DNA of 64,000 nucleotides from Gonatopus flavifemur (lineage: Eukaryota; Arthropoda; Insecta; Hymenoptera; Dryinidae): NCBI GenBank assembly GCA_018340375.1, contig JAFFJZ010000004.1:37360001-37424000 (forward strand), in the 5' to 3' direction. The translations under genes and the position numbers were made by a program. A model generated the notes under the pieces. That model searched no databases, was not told the DNA's origin, and worked only from the letters and a program-made list of their open reading frames with translations. Every line of letters begins with the position of its first letter. The stretch's first letter is position 1. Shown here one piece after another: positions 54,440 through 64,000 of the stretch.

Positions 54440-54947
54440 ATTTTTTTCATAACTAACCTTTGAAAATGGTACAAAACGACATAGACGGGTAAAATGACAT
54501 AGGGGGGTTATTTCAAATGTGGCGAGTCGGAAAGCGCCATCTGCGCCAATGTATTACGTGATTTAATCGCTAAATATTGACCTGTCAGTATAAAGACGCT
54601 CTTCGCTCATTTGTTTACATGTTATGGCGTATTTGATGTTTTCGGCTGTTTGGAGTTTTTTTTCGAGGTGATCACTTTTTTATTTAAGGTGAGTTTTGAA
54701 TTGTTCCACTAGTGTGAATAACACTTATATTGCTTCTCGATATCGTACTGCTATCATTCAATAACGTAGGTAAAAGGAAAAATCGTTCCATGTGTATATT
54801 TTTCATTTCAACAATTTTCACACCAAAGATGGACAAAGTGACATAGCATGTCATTTAGTCCGTAATATCGTCATATTTTCGATGCATACATAGAGATATT
54901 CTTATGATTATTGTGTTCGTCCACTTCAAAATATAAAGTAGAAAGAA
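54440..54947 (+). other. 5' non-coding part of the pogo-like element
   Basis: GACATAGACGGGTAAAATGACATAG near 54478 and GTGACATAGCATGTCATTT near 54839 are repeated GACATA strings that could be terminal or subterminal sequence. No matching end was found downstream. Confidence 0.3.
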
Positions 54948-55286
54948 ATGATCAGTTATTTAAAGACGAAAAATATGTGTATCACAATTTTTATATGGAA
55001 TATAAATAATTTAGCCTTCTCATTTTTCATTTTAATAAACAGAATAGATTTTTCTACATCCCCTTCTTCCTTCGTTCATAAAGCTCACATCACGCCGAGG
55101 AATTACCAACGAAAAACGGATCGACAATCATGGAGCCAGGAATCAATGGAAAAAGCTATCCAAACTGTTCAAGATAAAACAATGGGGTGGCTACTAGCGG
55201 CCAAAACGTTTGGAGTACCGCAAGCTACACTTCGACGTCACGCTCTCAACAAAAATAAAGTTTTGCAGCCTAATGTTAAAGGTCTA

Positions 55287-56605
55287 CAGGTTGGTTGAAA
55301 AGTTCCTGCGTTCACCAAGAGATAGCACTGCTAGCTCAAAACTTTTTTCTCTCTCTTTTTTTTCTTTTTTTTTCAAGTTGGTATATTTGTCCTGAGAACA
55401 CATGCAAAGTTACAAGTCATTCTGTCAATTCATTCTCTGTTCACAAGCCATTTGAAGTTGACGTGTCATTGATTTTTCTTAATATGGAAAAAATGGAATA
55501 TCGTGCAGTCATTGGATTCTTTGTTTTGAAGGGTTTAAAAGCAAAGGAAATTCATGAACAATTGTTAGAAGTGTATAAGGAGTCCTCACCTTCAAAACGC
55601 ACCGTTGAATTTTGGGCTGGTGAATTTAAACGTGGTCGTACTAGCCTTGAAGACGATCCGAGCGGAGGACGACCAAAAACTACAACCACAGCAGAAATCA
55701 TTGAGCATGTACGTAATATGGTTAGTGAAGATCCAAGTTAGACTAAGCGTGAAATCGCTAATGCCATAGGCATCTCAGAGTCTCAGACGAACGAGTACTC
55801 CATATTTTACATGAAGAATTACGTATGAAAAAACTGTTTGGAAAGTTAGTGCCGCACACGTTAAGAATTCAACAAAAACTGGATCGAAAACAAATTCCTC
55901 AGCGTGATTTGGAGCGTTTTAAGTAGAATAAAACCGACTTCTTGCGTCGTTTCATAACTATGGATGAGACTTGGATCTACCACCATGATCCTAAATTGAA
56001 ACAAGAACGTTTACAGTGGACTGAAGCTGGTTGTTCAGCTCCAAAGCAGGTGAAGTCACAACGATCAGCAAAGAAGGTTATGGCATCAGTTTTTTGGGAT
56101 GCAAAAGGAATTTTGTTCATTGATTATCTTCAGAAAGGTAAAACAATCAACTCCGAATATTACTGCAGCCTTTTGGATCAGCTGGATGAAAAAATCCGTG
56201 AGAAAAGACCTGGTTTGAAGAAGAAAAAAATCATTTTTCATCAAGATAATGCACCTGCTCACAAAAGTGTTTTGACGATGGCTAAATTCAAAGAACTCAA
56301 GTACGAATTGCTTGAACATCCACCGTATTCGCCAGATTTGACTCCTAGCGACTACTATCTCTTCAGAAATCTCAAACAATTCCTTCGTGGAAAGCATTTT
56401 TCGTCGAATGGAGAGGCCATAGCAGCCGTAAACGGTTATTTTGCAGAGCTTCCGCAAAACCATTATAAGGATGGGATAAAATTATTGGAAGATCATTGGA
56501 ACAAGCGTATTGAGCTTCTAGGAGATTATATTGAATAAAAAAATATATTCCGTAACAAAAACAGTATTGTTTCATTTCGAGCGCAGAAACTTTCCAACCA
56601 ACCTA
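55287..56605 (+). mobile_element. mariner element (DD34D), 1.3 kb
   Basis: CAGGTTGGTTGAAAAGTTCC at the left pairs with GGAAACTTTCC-like sequence at the right (TTTCCAACCAACCTA). TA flanks both ends (55285-55286 and 56606-56607). It interrupts the pogo-like gene. Confidence 0.92.
55484..56538 (+). pseudogene. mariner transposase, two stops and a frameshift
   Basis: The first part (55484-55740) holds the helix-turn-helix start: EYRAVIGFFVLKGLKAKEI, then RTVEFWAGEFKRGRTSLEDD and GRPKTTTT. A TAG ends it at 55739-55741. After a frameshift near 55785 and another TAG at 55924 the catalytic part runs 55942-56538: TMDETWIYHH (first D), IIFHQDNAPAH (second D) and YSPDLTPSDYYLF (third D, 34 residues later). 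This is the standard mariner spacing. The catalytic residues are intact but the gene is dead. Mariner transposase excises and inserts the element at TA. Confidence 0.92.
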
Positions 56606-57813
56606 TAGGATATCATAAACCAGTGTTTTCTTTTGCCGTAGAAAGAGAATTGATTGAACACTTGAAGCTCCTTGAAAGTCGTATGTTTGGATTAACAAGA
56701 ACATCGATTCAACGACTCGCTTTTGAATTAGCCGAGAAGAATGGTTTTTCCCATAATTTCAATCTCGACAAGAAGAGAGCTGGGCAAGAGTGGTTGGAGG
56801 GATTTCTCAGGCGTCACAAGGATATTTCTTTACGTCAGCCAGAGGCTACTCTGCAGCACGTGCTCAAGCATTCAATAAGCCGCGAGTTAAACAATTTTTT
56901 GATACGTTTGAAGAATTACTAGATACACATCATTTTACAGCAGATGAGATTTTCAACGCTGATGAATTTTGTCTTTCTACCGTTCAGAAACCGCCAAAAA
57001 TATTGGCTACTACTGGCAGGAAGCAAGTTGGTTGCATCACCAGTGCTGAACGTGAACGTAACTTAACAGTTGTTTGTTGTGTAAGTGCCAGTGGCTCGTA
57101 TATCCCTCCATGCATGATATTCCCAAGGAAAAACATGAAAAGTGAACTCATTGACGAAGCTCCTCCTGGTACCCTGGGATTGGCTGAATCTTCAGGATGG
57201 ATGACAGCAAATGGATTTTTGAAGTGGTTACAACATTGCCAGAAGTATGTAAAAGCAAGTCCCGAAGAAAAAGGTATTCTTATTGTCGATGGGCAAGCTA
57301 GTCACAAAAACATTGCAACCTTGGAATATGCTATAGAGAACGGGATTATAATGGTTTGTCTACCACCACATTGTACTCATCGGATGCAACCTCTTGATGT
57401 TTGCTTTTACGGACCTTTAAAAAATTATTACAATCAAGAAGTATCCAAATGGTTAAAATCACATCCAGGACGTGTTGTTACACATATACAGGTTAGCGGG
57501 TTATTTAAAGAAGCGTATGAGAAAGCTGCAACAGGACAAAACGCAGTTCAAGGTTCCAAAAGCACTGGGCTTTGGCCCTGCAATCCAGAAATCTTTCCTG
57601 ATTACATGTTTGAACCTGCAGAAACCACAAATATACCACTGGCATCCCAGAATCCGACAACGAGTGATCTCCAAGATGACGTCACAACTGAACCTCAGTC
57701 TGAACAAGGAGAAAACAATGTTATTTCCAGTGTTAATACGCCCACAGTTTCAGTATCTGCTCAGCAGCAAGCGAGTTCTTCACTCATTCAAAATCCATCA
57801 AACTTGGCTTTCC

Positions 57814-59206
57814 CTTGCTGAATTGTTTCTGCATCTATTTTGGTTTTCGTTCTCCTTGATGTTTTCGTTCTTGTACAAATCATGAATTTTGTTTTGTCCT
57901 TATTTATATTCATACAATATTTGTCTAGTAATACTTTTTTCATAGTGTTGAGAGTATTTTTCAACTCAGCGCCACTCGTAGCTGATATAGCTATGTCATC
58001 CGCAAATCTCAACATGCTTACATTTTCACCTTGAATCTGTAATTTCAATTGCACTTGTTCCTTCACTTCGTTCATCGCTTCTTCTATATACAAATTGAAA
58101 ATCAATGGCGATAGTGAGCGTCCTTGTCTCACCCCTCTTCTAATTTGTGCTCCTCCTTTTTGACCCTCTATTTCTATTATTGCGGTTTGATTCTTATACA
58201 ATTCATATATTATTCTCCTATCCCTGAAATTAATTCCTACCTTTTTCAACATCGTAAACATCTTCTCCCAATCAACATCATTGAATGCTTTTTGTATATC
58301 TACAAAACCTATGTACACAGACTTTTTGAACTTTAGACTTTCCTCTACTACTGTTCTGAGTGCTAATATTGCTTCCCGCGTTCCCCTATTTTCCCTAAAA
58401 CCGAACTGATCTCCCGCTAATCTACTCTCTATTTTATTCTCTATTCTCTTGTATATGATTTTTGTCAGTATTTTCGAGGCATGTGAAGTTGAACTAATCG
58501 TTCTGTAGTTCTTGCATTTGTCTGCTCCTTGTTTTTTTGGAATGGCGACAATTTCATTCTTCTGGAAATCTTTCGGTACCTCGCCTATTTCGGACATATC
58601 TCTGACCAATTCGAACAGTGCGTCACGAGTTCTCTGACTGGAGGCTTTGATTAGGTCCGCACTCATGCCATCTATTCCTGGCGCTTCATCATTTTTCAAT
58701 TCTTTCAAAGCCCTGTCGAATTCTGATCTCAAAATTGAATCTCCGAATTCTTCTTCATCGACATCTTCCTCCCTCTCTAAAAATTCTATATTATCACTTC
58801 CTCTATACAGATCTTCTGAATGATTAATCCATTGTTCTATTTTTTCCTCCGTTCTTATCAATTGTCTCCCTACAGAATTTCCAATCTTACTGCTTCTAGA
58901 TTTCATTTGTCCAAAAAATCTCTTAACAATCCTATAAGCTTCATCAATTTTTCCTAAATGTAATCTCACTCCTATATCTTCACATTTTCCCTCCAACCAT
59001 TGTTCTTTTGCTTTCCTTGATTCTCTGATTATTTTATTCCTCAGTGCCTTGTCTTTCTGCTGGTCTTGTTCACTATTCTCATTCTTGTATTTCCTCCTTT
59101 CATTAATTGAATCGAGAATTTCTCCTGTTATCCATCGTTTCTTATTGTGATTCATATTGTGATCACTATCTATATCCGCGCCTGGATAAGTTTTAAAGTT
59201 TCTCAC
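57814..59206 (-). pseudogene. LINE reverse transcriptase (RTE copy 2)
   Basis: About 465 residues. Compared with copy 1, about 70 residues between the endonuclease end and KRWITGEILDSINERRKY are missing. RT blocks are intact: GFVDIQKAFNDVDW, RRGVRQGRSLSPL and MLRFADDIAIS. The frame is cut at IDAETIQQ by the junction with the pogo-like gene; the last few residues there are pogo DNA read backwards. Confidence 0.9.
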
Positions 59207-59245
59207 TTGATTTCTAAATTATCGTTTCACTAATATGTAATCAAT

Positions 59246-59995
59246 TTAGTGTCTTGCTGTATCCCCTAGCATTTTCCAAGTATAGATTCTTCTTGGGTGA
59301 TTTTTCAAAGATGTGTTGGTAATAACCATTTTATGACCTCCACAGAATTCGATTAAACGTTGTCCTCTTTCATTTCTTTTCCCTAACACAAAATCCCCTA
59401 TTATGTTGCCCTCTTTTCCTTGTCCTACTACCGCATTCCAGTCGCCTGTGATCATTAAATTTCCTTCTCCCTTTACATATTCTATCACTTCTTCTATTCC
59501 ATCGTACATTTTTTCGATATCTTCCTCTGAGTATGCAGATGTGGGCATGTATATTTGAACTATAACAGTGTCTACCGGTTTTGTTCCAACTCTGATCATC
59601 ATTACGCGTTCGCTATGTTGCAAATAATTTTCTATCCTATTCCCTACCCTCTTATGCATCATAATTCCCACACCTGCTTGACCATTCTTTGATCCTGTGT
59701 GAATGATTCTATAATCCCCACTCCAGAAATCCCCTTCTTGCGGCCATCTCATTTCACTAATTCCCATTACATCGATACCCAACCTCTTCATTTCCAGTTT
59801 CAAATTTTCTAATTTTCCTGTTTGTCTCAGTGATCTAACATTCCACGCTCCGACTCGAAGAATGTTCTCTTTCTTCCTTATGTTCTTTGGTTTTCTATCT
59901 TGTTTGATGAGGCTCTCTCGAGCAGCCTCCGCCCGGAGATCCGAACGGGAGGCTATTTTACCTCCGGAATATTTTACCCGAGAGAACGCCATCAT
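59246..59995 (-). pseudogene. LINE endonuclease domain (RTE copy 2)
   Basis: 249 residues, very similar to copy 1: VGAWNVRSLRQTGKL, ISEMRWPQEGDFWSG, ITGDWNAVVGQG and IYTWKMLGDTARH. The start is at the same place as in copy 1. The frame breaks near 59246, before the last endonuclease motif. Confidence 0.88.
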
Positions 59996-60432
59996 GTTGT
60001 TGTTGCTTTTTTTTCAATAAATTAAAATTAAAAATTCTTGGTTTGGAGAAAAGATTTCATTTCCTCGGGAATATTAGAAGATATCAAGGAAGGTAATTTC
60101 CCCTTACTTTCCCTCCGTTTCTGCCGATGTTCCTGGCGTTGGGATGATTTAGTTTCTCTCAGTTTGTATTCTCCCTCTCGAGTAGTTCATTCCACCCGAA
60201 AAAGAGACCCAAATCTGAGATGCTTATCCTCCCCACCACGTACAGGAAGCAGATACTACCAAGGGTGGATAAAAAGGATATCAAGGACGGGTATCAAGAA
60301 TATTCCCTTAGAAGACCCGCAATCATCCCACGGGGGGGCTCCAAAAACTTCTCAGGGTAGAAATGAAACAGATGAAAAATTGTCAGAGGAAATCAAAGTT
60401 GTCTCATCTAAAGGAACAGAAGGTATCCATTA

Positions 60433-62166
60433 TTGACCACGGTTCCATCTCATTGGAGTAGTCGGCGCATGCAAAGAAATTTAGACTTTTCTCATCGGAC
60501 AGCATCTGTTGCCAAAAAAATTCACTTTTCACATGGTTATGGTTTATACTCCGCAAGAAAAATTGGTCGCAGACTTTCTCAGGATATTTTTTGCAAAGTA
60601 AAGGATTTTTATACATCTGACGAAATCAGTCGTATGATGCCGGGAAAAAAAGACTGCGTTAAAGTCGTGGATGAGGATGAGGAACATGGTTTCATTCAGA
60701 AACGTTTGCTACTGTTCAACCTTGAGGAAATTCATAAAAAGTTTTGTTCGAAATATGCAGAAATCAAAATAAGCAGTTCAATATTCTCAAAACTCCACCC
60801 ACGTCACTGTATCCCTGTTGGATCCACCGGAACCCATAATGTATGCGTTTGTGAAATCCATCAGAATGGCAAGCTAAAATTCTCCAGTTTGAATGACTAT
60901 AACGAAGAGATGCGAATTTGCAAAAATATTCGATACCGGATGTCTCGAACAAAATGATGTGCGAAAATCTAACATCTTCATGCCACTCACTTGGTTGTCA
61001 ACAATGCCCTGGTTTGGAAGTAGCTATGAGAAACATCAAAATGGTTTTGATGAAAAATAATGTTGAGAAAATTAGTTACAAACAATGGACCAACACTGAC
61101 AGGTGAGAAGGATTACTTTGGACCAAAATCGCCTCTTTTCAATTTGCGCTGAGCATGAGAATGAGCGGGTTGGAGCTCTTTTCACATGAAATATGGTGCG
61201 CAACATAAGAACCTTTGGAACTGTTGATGAGAGTCCTCGGCTTTGCTTTGAACTGCGAACCGAAGAATTCGTTGAAAAATTCTGTATCCCCTTGTTACAT
61301 GATATACTGTTGTGTTTCAGATGCAATTTGGAATTTCTGGTCGTCGACATCGATGAGTTTTTGATTGATTTAGAGGCAAGCTTGAAAATTTACGCAAGAC
61401 ATGATTCCATTGCGAGCAGTCAAGCGAGATACTTCACTACTGTGAAAGATAATCTTAAGGAAGGTGAATTTTTAGTAGTTTTGGATTTTTCGGGAAATTA
61501 TTCTTTCGTCATCCAAAATGCAGTCCAATCTTATCATTGGACCAATGATCAAGCCGCTTTGCATCCATATGTGATTTATTACAAAGATGTCAGTGGCATC
61601 AAACACAGCTTCGTAGTGATTTCCGATTGCCCCAAACACGATCCAGTTGCTGTTCATATGTTTAACAAGAAAATGATCAGCTTTTTGGAGAAAGAACATG
61701 GTTGCGGACAAATTAAAATATCAATTCTTTTCTCTGACGGAGCCAGCAGCCAATACAAGAATAAGAAAAATTTCTGTAATCTGGTTCATTTTTTAAATGA
61801 TTCCAATATCGATGCAGAGTCGCATTTTTTTGCGACATCGCACGGCAAAGGTGCATGTGATGGAATTGTTGGAACTGTCAAAAGAAATGCAGCTCGTGCT
61901 AGCTTGCAGCGAGCAACGAATCATCAAATTACAACACCACAAGCATCAAACGAATGGTGTCAAATTTTTTCAAAAATATCAATTTGACCTTTGCTACAGT
62001 TGCCGAATATAATGATGAAATGAAATCGTTGGAGAAACGTTCCAAAGAAGCATTAACGATAAAAAATACAAGGAATTTTCATTCCTTAATTCCCATCAAC
62101 AATATCGAAGTAGCGTGTCGAGTATTTTTTGCATCGGATGCGATAGTTGAAAGCAAGGTCCTTTGA
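60433..62166 (+). pseudogene. transposase-like gene, family not identified, broken
   Basis: Three main pieces: 60433-60957 (GRRLSQDIFCKVKDFYTSDEISRMMPGK, then IHKKFCSKYAEIKISSSIFSKLHPRHC and VCVCEIHQNGKL), 61193-61987, and 61954-62166. The middle piece has FLVVLDFSGNYSF (D), ISILFSDGASSQYKNKKNF (D) and FFATSHGKGACDGIVGTVKR (H, C, D), which looks like an RNase H-type catalytic fold. I have the impression of a family widespread in insect and cnidarian genomes but cannot name its superfamily. A stop at 60957, loss of frame to 61193 and a frameshift near 61975 make it a pseudogene. The upstream border with pogo is near 60310-60430. No terminal repeats were found. Confidence 0.6.
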
Positions 62167-62244
62167 GAATTTTATACTTAGTTCTAGATAATAATAATCT
62201 ACGCATAATAATAATGATATTATATAATTTTACATGATAATGTA

Positions 62245-62351
62245 CCCGAGTAACACCAATGTACGTAAAATATTCTCCGAACGTTCCTAGAATATTCAAA
62301 CGTCCTGCAAACATTCTCAGAACGTTTGACGAAGATTGTGTGTTACTAGGG
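62245..62351. mobile_element. MITE, 107 bp, CCCGAGTAA ends, TA duplication
   Basis: CCCGAGTAACAC pairs with GTGTTACTAGGG; TA flanks it (62243-62244 and 62352-62353). The ends match those of the MITE at 41748-41928. Confidence 0.8.
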
Positions 62352-62359
62352 TATATGAA

Positions 62360-63700
62360 AATTGTTATTATTAATAATTGTTATTGATAAATTGTTGAAA
62401 CCAGAATTTCATGTGAAATAATTCGTCATAATATATCACCAATGATAACTGAACAAATGAGTCTTTTTTGTAAGTGTGACGAACAGATGATCAATCCCGC
62501 GTTCGAAAACGTGCATGGCTGAGTTTAAATTATCATATTTCTCAAACAAAAAATACCCACACTTTGAAATTCACAGAGATGATTTGAAACAGTTCAAAAA
62601 ATGTTTATGAATTTTTTCAGAATTTTTCATACTCCAGAACAAAGTTTTCCAATAAATTGTTCTGAACAAAGATTTATAAACAAACCAATTATTAGGGGTG
62701 TGGGGTTGAAAAAATTTGGTCGTGACCTCTAACTATTAAAGGAATAGCCCTGTAAATTGTATCCAATTCGATTCAATAGATTCCAAGATATAATTATTTG
62801 AAAAAAAAGTTACGAAAAATTGTTCATGTCAATAACTTGGCGAAAAAATTTTTCTATTGATCATGCTTCGGGGGATCGATTTTGTTACCAAAATACTACC
62901 GATTTCACATATTTAAGTTGAAAACCCAGACCGAGCGATTTTAAGTGATCCGTTTCACGAATTCTGTTCTCATGTCTGTTTGGTAATATCTTTTGATATT
63001 CTTATGGATTTATAATCAATCTCCCTCAGTTCAATTCGAATCATTCACTCAGAGTTTCCAAGTGAATTCGTGAGAAATTCTTTCATCTTTTCTACAATAG
63101 TTTTGGGATTCTCGGGTGAACTGAGAAGTTTGTGGAGTGTCTTAATGGACTGCTTCAAAAATTTTCTAGGATTATTTACGACTATATATAGCGTTCTTTG
63201 AGACCTCTTACATGCTGCAAAAGTTTGAATCGTTCATCGAGGCAAATTAATAATCGAATAACGGAATACTCAGCATTCGAAAGTCAAGAATGTTGCAGTA
63301 TATTATTTAAATTACGTTCTTAGTGTCAATCCGAAATACACAAACATCTTGAAGATATCCTCAAGATATCTTCTGAAAGAGCTCTATAAGACATATCAAA
63401 AAGATTTCTCAAAGATATATTTCGAAAGACGGCTGGAAGACATATCTAAAAGATATCTCAAAGACATCTTTTTGATATGTCTTGAAGATGTCTTTGACAG
63501 ATTTCTCTGAGTTGTCTTGCCACATGTGTCTTCAAGATCAGCAGTTTTGAGGTTATGAGCACATGATTATATTAATCATACTATAAATGTCACAATCGAA
63601 CATTGCAAAGGAGATAAATTCGTTCATAATTTGAAAGCTTGAATAACCCATGCCAATACCAATCAATCTGAAGTTCTGCAGAAAATACGGGTTTGTAGGG
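62360..63700. other. no gene recognised; dispersed repeat and AGATATCT array
   Basis: 63215-63300 matches 47830-47885 (GTTTGAATCGTTCATCGAGGCAA). 63340-63510 repeats AAGATATCT, AAGACATCTT and GACATATC in both orientations, as 43600-43730 does. Confidence 0.45.
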
Positions 63701-63791
63701 GAGACCGGGGCTAAAAGTAACAGAGGTAAATTGTAACACAGACTACAAGTTTCATATTTTCCAACGAATGTGGTTCACTCTTCATAAAATA

Positions 63792-64000
63792 TTGGGTTGG
63801 CAACTGAGTAATTGCGGATCTTTGTTAGAAAATCAAAGACACTTTTTTCATAGAACTAAATAATTTTATTCTGTAATGTATTGCCCATTTGGATCAATGA
63901 CCTTTTGCCATCTTTCACGCAGCATCATAATCCCACGTTCATAAAACTTCTGGTTTTTATTAGCAAAAAACTGAATCAGGTACGATTTGACATCATCATC
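63792..64000 (-). mobile_element. mariner element, 3' end, cut by the window
   Basis: TTGGGTTGGCAACTGAGTAATTGCGG after TA is a typical mariner terminal repeat, and transposase sequence follows on the minus strand. Confidence 0.88.
63866..64000 (-). CDS. mariner transposase, C-terminal part
   Basis: The minus strand reads ... FFANKNQKFYERGIMML ... RWQKVIDPNGQYITE and stops with TAA at 63866-63868. This is the end of a DD34D mariner transposase of a different subfamily from the one at 55484. The frame is open to the window edge, so about 44 residues are visible and the rest cannot be judged. Confidence 0.85.
   Translation of the reverse strand, partial: DDDVKSYLIQFFANKNQKFYERGIMMLRERWQKVIDPNGQYITE

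Larger units (their letters stand above)
57814..60172 (-). mobile_element. RTE LINE, copy 2, 3'-truncated
   Basis: The same family as 20731-23920. The 5' side (60172) is complete to the shared TTTGTATTCTC, but the 3' side stops at CTTGCTGAATTG, about 600 bp before the natural tail. LINEs normally lose their 5' end, so a later deletion of the LINE 3' end together with some pogo sequence is likely. Confidence 0.9.
55092..60300 (+). pseudogene. pogo-like (DDE_1) transposase, split by two insertions
   Basis: Pieces in order: a psq-type helix-turn-helix (55092-55286; NYQRKTDRQSWSQESMEKAI, then GVPQATLRRHA), a CENP-B-like HTH (56608-56860; HKPVFSFAVERELIEHL, then QEWLEGFLRRH), and the catalytic domain (56853-57813) with FNADE, ILIVDGQASH and MQPLDVCFYG. 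The last two D are 35 residues apart. A C-terminal tail appears after the LINE (60190-60300; KKRPKSEMLIL). The likely start codon reads ACG instead of ATG (55092-55094), and one base is missing near 56852. A mariner sits at 55287-56605 and a LINE at 57814-60172. Removing the mariner and one TA restores the frame at the junction, so it is the younger insertion. Confidence 0.85.

Overview
The window is AT-rich animal DNA with no bacterial-style operons. It looks like an insect genome, possibly a hymenopteran. The evidence is the dense mix of Ty3/Gypsy elements, RTE LINEs, mariner (DD34D), rosa-type DD41D and pogo transposons, many small palindromic elements, introns with GT/AG borders, and one TATA box plus TCAGTT initiator pair. 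No conserved host housekeeping gene was recognised. All assignments come from reading the sequence; no database search was possible.

Layout. 1-1300 and 8368-9600 hold a run of exon-like segments on the + strand, interrupted by a fairly young Ty3/Gypsy element on the - strand (1422-7637; gag with ten zinc knuckles, then protease, RT, RNase H and integrase, with one in-frame stop and one frameshift in pol). 9.6-20.7 kb is the least explained part. It carries a ~160-bp array of hairpins with diverged inverted relatives at 20.0-20.7 kb, an orphan tRNA-Ser-type primer binding site at 12372, a 109-bp tandem repeat and single hairpins that share the loop ACTCGYG, and three diverged relatives of one unknown small protein (13417-13740 -, 17751-18217 +, 19418-19828 +) ending in C-x9-C-x2-C. 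20731-23920 is an RTE LINE.

24.0-41.2 kb is a giant palindrome with arms of about 3.1 kb, built from ~170-bp subrepeats. It is interrupted 373 bp from its centre by a complete but dead LTR retrotransposon (27528-38472, LTRs of about 1.34 kb). That element was itself hit by a DD41D transposon (31588-33622) and two palindromic MITEs. 41.4-54.4 kb is a field of MITEs and tandem repeats with one convincing core promoter and short first exon (45414-45480). 54.9-60.3 kb is a pogo-like transposase gene split by a mariner element (55287-56605) and by a 3'-truncated RTE copy (57814-60172). 60.4-62.2 kb is a broken transposase-like gene of a family I could not name. The window ends inside another mariner.

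How it fits together: most coding sequence belongs to mobile elements, and target-site duplications and reading frames show who inserted into whom. The best candidate for something undescribed is 9.6-20.7 kb: a small, fast-evolving protein family on both strands, flanked by arrays of stem-loops whose loops are conserved while their stems vary.
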